From assembly GCF_947507565.1 (NCBI RefSeq), contig NC_089185.1, positions 2,604,001-2,668,000 of the forward strand: a stretch of DNA of 64,000 nucleotides, given 5' to 3'. Source of the DNA: Oscarella lobularis (taxonomy: Eukaryota > Porifera > Homoscleromorpha > Homosclerophorida > Oscarellidae). Below, piece after piece: positions 55,766 through 64,000 of the stretch. Positions within the stretch are counted from its first letter, which is position 1, and each line of letters starts with the position of its first letter. The notes below the pieces were generated by a model that saw only the letters and a program-made list of their open reading frames with translations, made no database searches and was not told the origin of the DNA. The translations under genes and the position numbers were made by a program.

Positions 55766-57025
55766 ATGGGAAGGTGCACGAATTGCTCGGAGCTCGAACT
55801 TTGCCACTTGTGGCTCGATCCCATCATCCATCACGAGCCGAACGAGCCCAGCGCGTCGAAGGACGATCACGAACTGGGACAGGTGTCCAAAGAAGGCGGA
55901 GACGATTCGTCAAAACAGAAAACAACGACAACGAAGCTCCTAACGAAGAAAAAAGTCAAACGATACCTACATCGAATCGTCCAAATCGTCGTCCTCGTCG
56001 CATCGGCGGCAGTAATCATAACGAATTGGATCGCCTATTCTTCGTACGCCACAATCGGCGTCACCCCGTTGAAAGATCACGACGAAACAATTCAAACCCT
56101 GTGGCTCGTTCAAGCGATCTGCGCGACGATCGTGACGCCGATCGCCGTTTTCGTTAAAGTCGTCGCGCCCCTACGCAAATGGGAAATTCCTAAGTCGATT
56201 AGCGGCTACATAGTTTTGTTCGATCTTATAGTTAATAGCGGCGGGAGCCTGCTCATCAGTTATAACGTTTTCCAATCGAGCGGCTGCTGGCTCGATCTCA
56301 ACGGTAGTCTTCCGGCGAGACAACTCTATTGGGAAGAAATGATAAAAGTCGGCTTCAAAATGCTATTGCTTCTAGTTCAAATTATTTATGGATTATCGCA
56401 AGGATACATCATATGTTGTGTCCAACCCTGCGCTCCTACTCGTCAAAAGAGATCTGAAATTGCGTTGAAAAGTGCGCACGTGATCCTGCTCTGCGGACTA
56501 TTGGCGTTCGCTGGCGTCGTCATGTCGACGATTGTAGATAATCGCAATAGTGCAAGCCCTGTATTGATTTTGGTCTATCATAATACGACTTATGGGTCAG
56601 CGAGTGTTCTAACGCGATTTCACGAAGTCGATGAAACTTTTCCGAAGCTAATAACTGCCACCTATCGCAATCCGTTTACGGGTGACTGTTTTGTCTATTG
56701 GCTGACTTTCGATGAAGAGAAAAATACGATCATCTACGAATACCAACACAACTATATAAACTCATCCGGAGATTTGAACTGCGATATTCGCAATATAACT
56801 GACCTTCTCAAAAAACCGGGATTTCTGTTTCTCAAAAAGGAGAAGGTGAAAAATCAGCTGGGAAAGTGGCCGAATAGCGGGGACGTCATTAACTATGATG
56901 AGACGCCGCATAGAAAACCATGCCACTTTCGTAAAGGACAATTTGAGTATGGAATAGCTGGCCCCTGCACCTTCGACACAACATGCAAGGATTTGAAAGA
57001 ATTAGCGAGAAGGAACACTTCATAG
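55766..57025 (+). CDS. Five-TM membrane protein, tandem family copy 2
   Basis: Intronless, 419 aa, same architecture as copy 1: GRCTNCSELELCHLW, five helices including LVLVASAAVIITNWIAYSSY and LLLLVQIIYGLSQGYIICC, and an ectodomain with GDCFVYW, LNCDIR, PCHFRKG and GPCTFDTTCKDL. The upstream GC-rich box and TTTAAAG recur before copy 3. Function unknown. Confidence 0.74.
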   Translation: MGRCTNCSELELCHLWLDPIIHHEPNEPSASKDDHELGQVSKEGGDDSSKQKTTTTKLLTKKKVKRYLHRIVQIVVLVASAAVIITNWIAYSSYATIGVTPLKDHDETIQTLWLVQAICATIVTPIAVFVKVVAPLRKWEIPKSISGYIVLFDLIVNSGGSLLISYNVFQSSGCWLDLNGSLPARQLYWEEMIKVGFKMLLLLVQIIYGLSQGYIICCVQPCAPTRQKRSEIALKSAHVILLCGLLAFAGVVMSTIVDNRNSASPVLILVYHNTTYGSASVLTRFHEVDETFPKLITATYRNPFTGDCFVYWLTFDEEKNTIIYEYQHNYINSSGDLNCDIRNITDLLKKPGFLFLKKEKVKNQLGKWPNSGDVINYDETPHRKPCHFRKGQFEYGIAGPCTFDTTCKDLKELARRNTS

Positions 57026-57696
57026 GGACATTAGATGGAAAACTTTATAAAATTTTCACTGTTGGTTGATAGGGACATCACTGATCGTATAGCAACAAAT
57101 AAATAAATAAATGAATAAATAAAAATCGACGGAGATACCTTCCTTTACCTGTCACCATCCTGATCCATCAAAAATTACATATCTCATTCCGTGTGCAAGT
57201 TGACTGCTTTTCAGTTTCATATAAATGTGCGAAGGCTCTTTGTTTAGCTACTTGTACCGTAGAGAGCGAACTCCAGCTGCAAACAGAAGGAGCCTCACTG
57301 GTGCACTTCGGAAAAGGGACCCCGATTCCATCACGAAGCCTCGTGCCCCTAAAACGACGAACTCTCACTACAGAAAAGTACTGCCATACGAGCGCACACT
57401 CCTCAGCCTCCTGCTCTTTCGACATACGGGTTATTGAAACGACAGTCTAGCTAGACACGCTAGTCGTGCATGCCGTGTTCTGCCGCACCACTGGTCCTTA
57501 GTCGAACCGTAGATATGGTGGGTTGCGGCTCCGGGAAATTTCCTAGAAGGCGAGGTTTGCGCGACCTGATGTTCTGCATAATTCACATCCGTTCTATTTA
57601 TAGACGGAGACTAGACTATAGAACGAAGTTTCACAATCTACCCGCTTTATTACTTATTACGCCCACTTTACAAAAAAACGCTTTAGCGCCTGCCAT

Positions 57697-57719
57697 TATA
57701 TATATATATATATATATAG
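57697..57719. repeat. (TA)n microsatellite in the second spacer
   Basis: Expanded relative to the same position before copy 2 (ATTATATAGC at about 55613). Confidence 0.9.
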
Positions 57720-57873
57720 CATTCTCTTGACGGCCGATGGCAGCGCGTCCTGACGCGGAAGCGGGGCCCGCGGAAGCGAAGCGCAACCTGACGGCGCGCG
57801 GGGCGGGGCCCTTTAAAGCGCGCGCGTCGTTCACTTCCCACTGCATCTGCTATATCTGCAAGTGACTGTGAGT

Positions 57874-59154
57874 ATGGGAAGGTGCACGAATTGCTCGGAG
57901 CTCGAACTTTGCCACTTGTGGCTCGATCCCACGAGCCGAACAAGCCGAACGAGCCGAACGAGCCGAACGAGCCGAGCGCGTCGAACGACGATCACGAACT
58001 GGGACAGGTGTCCAAAGAAGGCGGAAACGATTCGTCGAAACAGAGAACAACGACAACGAAGCTCGTAACGAAGAAAAAAGTCAAACGATACCTACATCGA
58101 ATCGTCCAAATCGTCGTCGTCGTCGCATCGGCGGCAGTAATCATAACGAATTGGATCGCCTATTCGTCGTACGCCACAATCGGCGTCACCCCGTTGGAAG
58201 AGCACGAAGAAACAATTCAAACCCTGTGGCTCGTTCAAGCGATCTGAGCGACGATCGTGACGCCCGATCGCCGTTTTCGTTAGAGTCGTCGCGCCCCTAC
58301 GCAAATGGGAAGTTCCTAAGTCGATTAGCGGCTACATCGTCTTGTTCGATCTTATAGTTAATAGCGGCGGGAGCCTGCTCATCAGTTATAACGTTTTTCA
58401 ATCGAGCAGCTGCTGGCTCGATCTCAACGGTAGTCTTCCGGCGAGACAACTCTACTGGGAAGAAATGATAAAAATCAGCTTCAAAATGCTATTGCTTCTA
58501 GTTCAAATTATTTATGGATTATCGCAAGGATACGTTGTATGTTGTGTCCAACCCTGCGCTCCTACTCGTCGAAAGAGATCTGAAATTGCGTTGAGAAGTG
58601 CGCACGTGATCGTGCTCTGCGGACTATTGGCGTTCGCTGGCGTCGTCATGTCGACGATTGTAGATAATCGCTATAGTGGAAGCCCTGTATTGATTGTGAT
58701 CTATCATAATACGACTTTGAGGTCAGCGAGTGTTCTAACGCGATTTCACAAAATCAACGAAATCGATGAAAATTTTCCGAAGCCAATAACTGCCACCTAT
58801 CGCAATCCGTTTACGGGTGACTGTTTTGTCTATTGGCTGACTTTCGACGAAGAGAAAAATACGATCATCTACGAATACCAACACAACTATATAAACTCAT
58901 CCGGAGATTTGAACTGCGATATTTGCATTAGAACTGACCCCAAAAAACCGGGATTTCTGTTTCTCAAAAAGGAGGGGGTGAAAAATCAGTTGGGAAAGTG
59001 GCCGAATAGCGGGGACGTCATTAGCTATGATGAGACGCAGCGTGGAACAAATTGCCACTTTCTTAAAGGACAATTTGAGTATGGAATAGCTGGCCCCTGC
59101 ACCTTCGACACAACGTGCAAGAATTTGAAAGAAGCGAGAAGGAACACTTCATAG
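57874..59154 (+). pseudogene. Five-TM membrane protein, tandem family copy 3, disabled
   Basis: Nearly identical to copy 2 but with three lesions. About 10 bases are lost after CTCGATCCC (about 57930), next to an expanded GAACGAGCC repeat, which shifts the frame. A TGC codon is changed to TGA at 58245-58247. An extra C lies in ACGCCCGATCG (about 58262). The frame from 58342 to 59154 is otherwise open and conserved, so inactivation is recent. Confidence 0.82.
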
Positions 59155-60277
59155 ATTCTAGGGACATTAGATGGAAAACTTTATAAAATTTTCACTGTTG
59201 GTTGATAGGGACATCACTGATCGTATAGCAACAAATAAATAAATAAATAAATAAATAAATAAATAGAAATCGACGGAGATACCTTCCTTTACCTGTCACC
59301 ATCCTGATCCATCAAAAATTACATATCTCATTCCATGTGAAAGTTGACTGCTTTTCAGTTTTATATAAATGTGCGAAGGCTCTTTGTTTAGCTACTCGTA
59401 CCATCGAGAGCGAACTCCGGCTGCAATTGCAAACAGAAGGAGACTCGCTGGTTCACCTCGAAAAAAGGGACCCCGATTCCATCACGCTATATTATGAAGC
59501 CTTACGCCCCTAAAACGTGTCCCTAGACGAACTCTCGCCACAGCAAAGTACCGCCATACCAGCCTTGCAAGCCAGTTCCTTCTCCCTCTCTCCTATAAAC
59601 AGCTAGACGAGACAAAGTGCAGAAATAGAAGGAACACTTCGGATTCCGAGAACATTAGGTGGGATTTTAAAGAAGCATCACTGACCGTATGGACATATAG
59701 ATCAATAGATGTGCCTTCTTTAAGATTCTGTACGTCGTCCATAATAAATTCACAAATTATTAGTCTTTGGGCGAGTTTGATCGACTGCTTTCTGGTAGGA
59801 GAAGAAGACGACTCATTGGAGTAGCTCGAGAAAGGGACCCCGATTCCGTCACGCAGCCTTAAGTAACCTAAAACATGTCCCTGGAACCATAGATATAATA
59901 ATATCTATGCTGGAACAAAGTAGTGCGATACATTCCTCCTGTATCCTAATTAATTAGCCTTCGCTTGCATGGTTGCGATTGAGTTCTGAGCTGCTCTGAA
60001 GCAAAACGATCGTGTTCTTGTTCTAGAGGACTAGATTAGAGCCAAAGCTGCCAGTTATTCTAGTGCAAACAAATAAGAAATTTTACGACTCCACGCGGGG
60101 AACGCGAGAGGTCAATTGATCATTGACTTCATCCAAGTGAGCAGTTCCAAAACCTTGCAAATTCATTAGAGACGATTACCGCCAATATGCCTGTGGTTTG
60201 GAGTTGTCGCGGATTTTCCTGCTGTGCAATCCAGAGCCATGATGTCATGATGTCACAATTAGCGGCAGTCTGATTAG
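59155..60277. other. Fragments of further tandem units
   Basis: 59340-59550 matches the intergenic part of earlier units. About 59625-59700 matches the 3' end of the five-TM genes (AGAAGGAACACTTC, GAACATTAG.TGG, CATCACTGA.CGTAT) without a gene body. About 59825-59880 again matches AAAGGGACCCCGATTCC.TCACG. So at least one more unit existed and was largely deleted. No intact gene. Confidence 0.6.
59881..59916. repeat. Palindromic micro-insertion with 7-bp direct repeats
   Basis: CTGGAAC at 59881-59887 and 59910-59916 encloses CATAGATAT-AATA-ATATCTATG, a perfect hairpin. Confidence 0.86.
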
Positions 60278-60299
60278 ATATAAGGAAGCTGCGAAAGCT
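60278..60299 (+). promoter_or_regulatory. TATA-type core promoter motif
   Basis: ATATAAGGAAGCTGCGAAAG followed by CT, 61 bases before the ATG. It matches the element at 52213-52234 at 20 of 22 positions. Shorter relatives (GATATAAGGCGRCAC) stand before the other two collagen-like genes at about 61940 and 63416. Confidence 0.65.
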
Positions 60300-60360
60300 G
60301 CTGGAGCCAGTGTGAGAGCAGAAGCACGCAACTGAACAAGAGCGCCATCACAGCAACACA

Positions 60361-61269
60361 ATGAAGCATCTCAGCTATGCGACGATTTCAGGCTGCTTGG
60401 CAATACTACTTACAGTAGCGCCGCATCTCTCTCAATCCATGGGTGTCACGCCGCCAGACGACGGCGGCGGCGGCGAAGAAAAACCTAAACCGGACCAATG
60501 CTGTGCCGCGCAGCCCGGTCGAGATGGGAGAGACGGACGAGACGGGCTTCCCGGACCTCCCGGTCTCCAGGGAGAGCGAGGTCCGGCCGGAAGCCCCGGG
60601 AAAGACGGAGAACGAGGACCTAAAGGAGACTCCGCCGCCGTAAACAACGACGACATCTACTTGATGATTACTCCCAACGACGTCAAATTCAAGCGATACG
60701 GCGATCGAGTTCGCCTGCACGAAACGCCAGCTGCAGGCGGGACGTCGATTTCTTTCAATGCCGGCTCGACTGCCAACAATCGATTGATGAGCGTGACCTT
60801 GGTGGAGCCCAATGTGCTTAACGACTCTGCTCGATACGTTGTCACGGCAACGATCTCCCATCGAAATCCCGTGTCAGTGACAACAGACATGGATATGTAC
60901 GTCACCGTATCCGATGGTGTCGGCGCCGTAGGTTACTTGATTCTCGACAAGGCGAACAGGAACTCGAAGGACACTATGTGGCCGTGCGAAGGAGCCAGAG
61001 GACAAACATTCAACAGAAAGTGCACCGTAGTTAAGAGTCCATCGGTAACAAACTTCTCGCCATTGCACACAGTCCAAGTGAAATTCGGTGGCCACCACGG
61101 AGCGTTTGGAATAGGAAAAACCGTCTCTGAAGTGCACGTGATTTTTCCTCACGCTTTTCCGTACATCTTGAAACCGTCGAAGGGAATTTTCTTGGACATG
61201 TATCGTAATGACGCGGGAGAGCGATACATCATCGATTTCATCGAAGTGAGACTTGAAAAAGAGACCTAA
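60361..61269 (+). CDS. Short secreted collagen with a C-terminal globular domain, copy 1
   Basis: Intronless, 302 aa. Signal peptide (HLSYATISGCLAILLTVAPH), a Gly/Asp-rich linker (GVTPPDDGGGGEEKP) with a CC pair, then about 14 uninterrupted Gly-X-Y triplets (GRDGRDGRDGLPGPPGLQGE, then GPAGSPGKDGERGPKGD). A beta-rich C-terminal domain of about 200 residues follows (YLMITPNDVKFKRYGDRVRL, VSVTTDMDMYVTVSDG, HTVQVKFGGHHGAFGIG) with one Cys pair (WPCEG..FNRKC). The short triple helix should trimerise the heads, as in C1q/TNF-like or ficolin-like proteins, but the head is a different fold that I do not recognise. Confidence 0.8.
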   Translation: MKHLSYATISGCLAILLTVAPHLSQSMGVTPPDDGGGGEEKPKPDQCCAAQPGRDGRDGRDGLPGPPGLQGERGPAGSPGKDGERGPKGDSAAVNNDDIYLMITPNDVKFKRYGDRVRLHETPAAGGTSISFNAGSTANNRLMSVTLVEPNVLNDSARYVVTATISHRNPVSVTTDMDMYVTVSDGVGAVGYLILDKANRNSKDTMWPCEGARGQTFNRKCTVVKSPSVTNFSPLHTVQVKFGGHHGAFGIGKTVSEVHVIFPHAFPYILKPSKGIFLDMYRNDAGERYIIDFIEVRLEKET

Positions 61270-62012
61270 CCAGAGGCTGAGCTGACGCGAGACTGACTTG
61301 TTTGGTGGTGTCTAGGTCGTGTAGTCATTGTCTCGTCTAGTGTGTGATTGTTGCTGTCTGTCTTCTGCCAGTGTTTATTCCGCCACTCAGTTTTTAGTCT
61401 ACGAAGCAAAGGCTTACCTAAAGCGATTGCACGGATCCGTGGTCGAAGAGACCGTCTTGAAAGCAGCGTGCAGACAAAAAGCTACAGAGCTGTCTACAGT
61501 AACGCACGTTAGTGAAAGAAGCCCTGCTTGCGAAGCCAAACAAAGGCAATATCATCGAATACACTGTACTGGTAATCTATTGGATTATAAAGTTTCAAAA
61601 GATGGCGCCTAAATCGCAGGAAAAATATTCACATCCGAGCTGTAGACTGCACGGAGTTGTCGAACGTTGAGCAGTCGTTCTAGATGTTGCTTCCAATAAA
61701 CATCTGCCTGCTAAGACGCTGGAGCAAGGCCGTGTCCTCTCTATACTCCCTTCATGGCTTATAAAAACGTCTGCTTTTTCTTGTCTGAACGTTGGGGACA
61801 TTAGCTAAACAATGATCCGGAATTTGAGCTAGCGGTGGATCGACTTGCGAAATAGAGCCCCCGTAGTAAACAAGCCAGTTTTGAAAACCCCTGTCTCCAA
61901 CTTGTGATTTCCTGTGAAAACCAGTCTCGAGTCCAAGTAGATATAAGGCGGCACAACAATAGTTGCTTACTTCACAACAAGCAGCTATAGGAGCGGTCAT
62001 CATACTACAGCA
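61270..62012. other. Spacer between collagen copies
   Basis: The stretch at about 61390-61510 resembles about 62985-63110, so the tandem unit is about 1.6 kb. TATA-like GATATAAGG at about 61939. No gene. Confidence 0.55.
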
Positions 62013-62834
62013 ATGAAGCGTCACCCTTACGTGACAATTTCAGGTTGTTTGGCGATCATAGTCATTATGGCGCTCCTCTCTGAAGGCATATAGCCCAACT
62101 ATATCCGTGGCGAAACCTCTTCTGATCCCGACTGCGTTGCGCAACGATGTCGAGATGGGAGAGACGGACGAGACGGACGGCCCGGACCTCCCGGAGAGCG
62201 GGGCCCCAAAAGCTACATGATGATAACTCCCGATGACGTCATTTACAAAAGATTCGGCGATAGAGTTCGCCTGTACGAACCGCTTCGTTCAGGTGGCCCG
62301 TCAATTTCGTTCGACGCCGGCAAAACGGACTTCAATCGATTGATGAGAGTAATCATAGCGGAGCCCAACGTGCTCGACAACTCAGCTCGATACATTGTTA
62401 CAGCAAAAGTCTCTCATCGAAATCCCCCGTGTCGGTCACTACTGATATGGATCTCTACGTCACCGTGTCAGACGGAGTCAGCGCTGTCGGTTATTTGATA
62501 CTCGACGAAGCAAATAGGAAGCCAAATCACAACCAATCTATGTGGCCGTGCGCAGGACCCAATGGGCAAACATTCGTGCATCATGATTCGGGGTGCACTC
62601 GGCTCCGAGATGGAGAGACAACGAAGTTTTCGCCACCGCACACAGTGCAAGTGAAATTCGGCGGCCACCACAAAGCGTTTGGAATAGGGGAAACCGTCTC
62701 TGGCGTGATTCTGATGTTCACCCACAATTATGCATTCACCGGCAAAGGGAATTTACTTGGATATTTATCGTCACAATAAGGGCGAGAGGTATATCATCGA
62801 TTTCATCGAAGTGAGACTTGAAAAAGAGACTTAA
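62013..62834 (+). pseudogene. Short secreted collagen, copy 2, disabled
   Basis: Same layout as copy 1: signal-like start (MKRHPYVTISGCLAI), a few GRDGRDGRDGRPGPPGERGP triplets and the YMMITPDDVIYKRFGDRVRL head. There is a TAG at 62091-62093 at the end of the signal region. Two extra C residues (AATCCCCCGTG) at about 62423 shift the frame, and another shift occurs near 62740 before the conserved end. Three lesions make it a pseudogene. Confidence 0.85.
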
Positions 62835-63142
62835 TTCGAGCTGACGCGAGACTAACTTTTTGGCGGTATCAATTAACGGCATATGACTAAGTAGCCCTTC
62901 TCTCGTACTGTGATTGAATTTGTCGCCTTTTGTCCTCTTCCAGTGTTTCTTTCATCACTCTATTTTAACTCTGTCAGCGTCCGCACGTGCAGCGCGAGCA
63001 CTTGCGAAGCCAAGGCTTACCCACATCGCCGGCATGAAGTAACCGCGAGTCGACGAGACCATCTTGATGCGGCAGAAAGCTGCAAACATAAAGTTGCAGC
63101 AAAGATCTCTGCTTACACTCTCTGGTACCCCCCCGTGCGTTG
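62835..63142. other. Spacer, no gene
   Basis: 3' flank of copy 2, related to the flank of copy 1. Runs into the gap. Confidence 0.5.
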
Positions 63143-63342
63143 NNNNNNNNNNNNNNNNNNNNNNNNNNNNNNNNNNNNNNNNNNNNNNNNNNNNNNNNNN
63201 NNNNNNNNNNNNNNNNNNNNNNNNNNNNNNNNNNNNNNNNNNNNNNNNNNNNNNNNNNNNNNNNNNNNNNNNNNNNNNNNNNNNNNNNNNNNNNNNNNNN
63301 NNNNNNNNNNNNNNNNNNNNNNNNNNNNNNNNNNNNNNNNNN
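63143..63342. other. Assembly gap, 200 N
   Basis: Exactly 200 N, a fixed-length scaffolding gap. Order and distance across it are not established by sequence. Confidence 0.98.
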
Positions 63343-63484
63343 GAAAAAGACGTCTCCAACGTCAAAGCGTCGGAGTCTCAAGGATTTTGTCTAGACGCCA
63401 TCCGCTAAACCCGTAGATATAAGGCGACACGAAATCAGTTAGCTACATCTACAGCGAAGCAGAAGCGGTCATCATACGAAGGCA

Positions 63485-64000
63485 ATGAAGCACCACCCTT
63501 ACGCGACAATGACACGTTGTTTGGCAATCGTAGTCATGATGGCACTCCTCTCTGAGGGCATCGCCCAACCGTCTGATCCCGAGTGCGCTGGGCGAAATGG
63601 GAGAGACGGACGAGATGGGAGAGACGGACGAGATGGGAGAGACGGACGAGACGGATGGGCCAGATTTTCCGGAGAGCAGGGCACCTACATGATGATAACT
63701 CCCGATGACGTCATTTACGAAAGATACGGCGATAGAGTTCGCTTGTACGAACCGCTTCGTTCAGGCGAACCGTCAATTACGTTCGACGCCGGCAAAACGG
63801 ACTTCAATCGATTGATGAGAGTAACCTTAGCGGAGCCTCACGTGCTCGACAACTCAGCTCGATACGTCGTCACAGCAACAGTCGCTCATCGAAATCCCGT
63901 GTCAGTCACTACTGATATGGATCTCTACGTCACCGTGTCAGACGGAGTCAGCGCTGTGGGTTATTTGATTCTCGACGAAGAAAATAGGAAGTCGAACGAC
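63485..64000 (+). CDS. Short secreted collagen, copy 3, cut by the window end
   Basis: Open from the ATG at 63485 to the end of the window. Signal peptide (CLAIVVMMALLSEGIAQ), a collagen stretch reduced to six GRD triplets (GRNGRDGRDGRDGRDGRDGR) ending in WARFSGEQG, then the same head (YMMITPDDVIYERYGDRVRL...). The near-identical 18-bp DNA repeats coding GRDGRD suggest replication slippage. A GATATAAGG promoter element lies at about 63416. The 3' end is not visible. Confidence 0.8.
   Translation, partial: MKHHPYATMTRCLAIVVMMALLSEGIAQPSDPECAGRNGRDGRDGRDGRDGRDGRDGWARFSGEQGTYMMITPDDVIYERYGDRVRLYEPLRSGEPSITFDAGKTDFNRLMRVTLAEPHVLDNSARYVVTATVAHRNPVSVTTDMDLYVTVSDGVSAVGYLILDEENRKSND

Noticed and set aside
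1-64000. tRNA, rRNA, operon or bacterial features
   Set aside because: No tRNA or rRNA signature was seen on reading, and gene structure is eukaryotic with introns; a covariance-model scan would be needed to exclude small RNAs.

Overview
The window is a compact invertebrate-type nuclear genome. Introns are mostly 45-60 bp with GT-AG ends, and genes are densely packed on both strands. Divergent gene pairs are separated by only about 30-150 bp. The gene content is animal: dynein intermediate chain, eIF2D, LSm2, IDO, class-F 7TM receptors, short collagens, death-domain proteins and a Roco GTPase. Together with the tiny introns and short Gly-Arg-Asp collagens this suggests a sponge, possibly a homoscleromorph. 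The organism is an inference. A 200-N scaffold gap lies at 63143-63342.

Layout. 1-632: decayed BTB fragment. 633-5157: complete Ty3/gypsy LTR retrotransposon (minus strand) with identical 87-bp LTRs and a 5-bp target duplication. 6065-10672: a Frizzled-like receptor gene, a broken Ly6-like gene and a second, dead Frizzled-like copy. 12127-18840: a Roco GTPase gene (CARD-like domain, then a series of 32 micro-exons, then Roc-COR and two death domains). 19122-19794: remnants of a Frizzled-like gene and a BTB gene. 20133-21210: unrecognised gene, divergent from a cytoplasmic dynein intermediate-chain gene (21239-23836). 23973-27082: MFS transporter. 27536-28761: TIR-like plus death-domain gene on the minus strand, divergent from EIF2D (28912-31467). 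31701-34385: CNBD2-like gene. 34386-39412: gene-poor and repeat-rich, with remnants of secreted-protein genes. 39413-41072: small secreted protein and LSM2. 41324-44754: a 1017-aa Gly-rich, coiled-coil, single-pass surface protein. 45358-51119: two more Frizzled-like genes flanking an IDO gene. 52296-52799: secreted protein. 53694-59154: tandem family of five-TM membrane proteins (two intact, one dead, further fragments). 60361-64000: tandem family of short secreted collagens (intact, dead, and one running off the end).

The most striking feature is the Roco gene. Between a CARD-like exon and the Roc-COR exon lie 32 consecutive predicted exons of 21-45 nt. Twenty-one of them are exactly 30 nt. 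All are multiples of three, all have phase-1 junctions, and all are separated by introns of about 50 bp. Any subset could be skipped without breaking the frame, so the array could produce very many isoforms of a death-fold signalling GTPase. With the outer exons it gives one uninterrupted 1448-codon frame. This, the nearby TIR-like/death-domain gene, IDO and the receptor families make the region look like a fast-evolving defence and signalling neighbourhood. A second recurrent signal is a set of 20-40 bp perfect palindromes flanked by 7-8 bp direct repeats.
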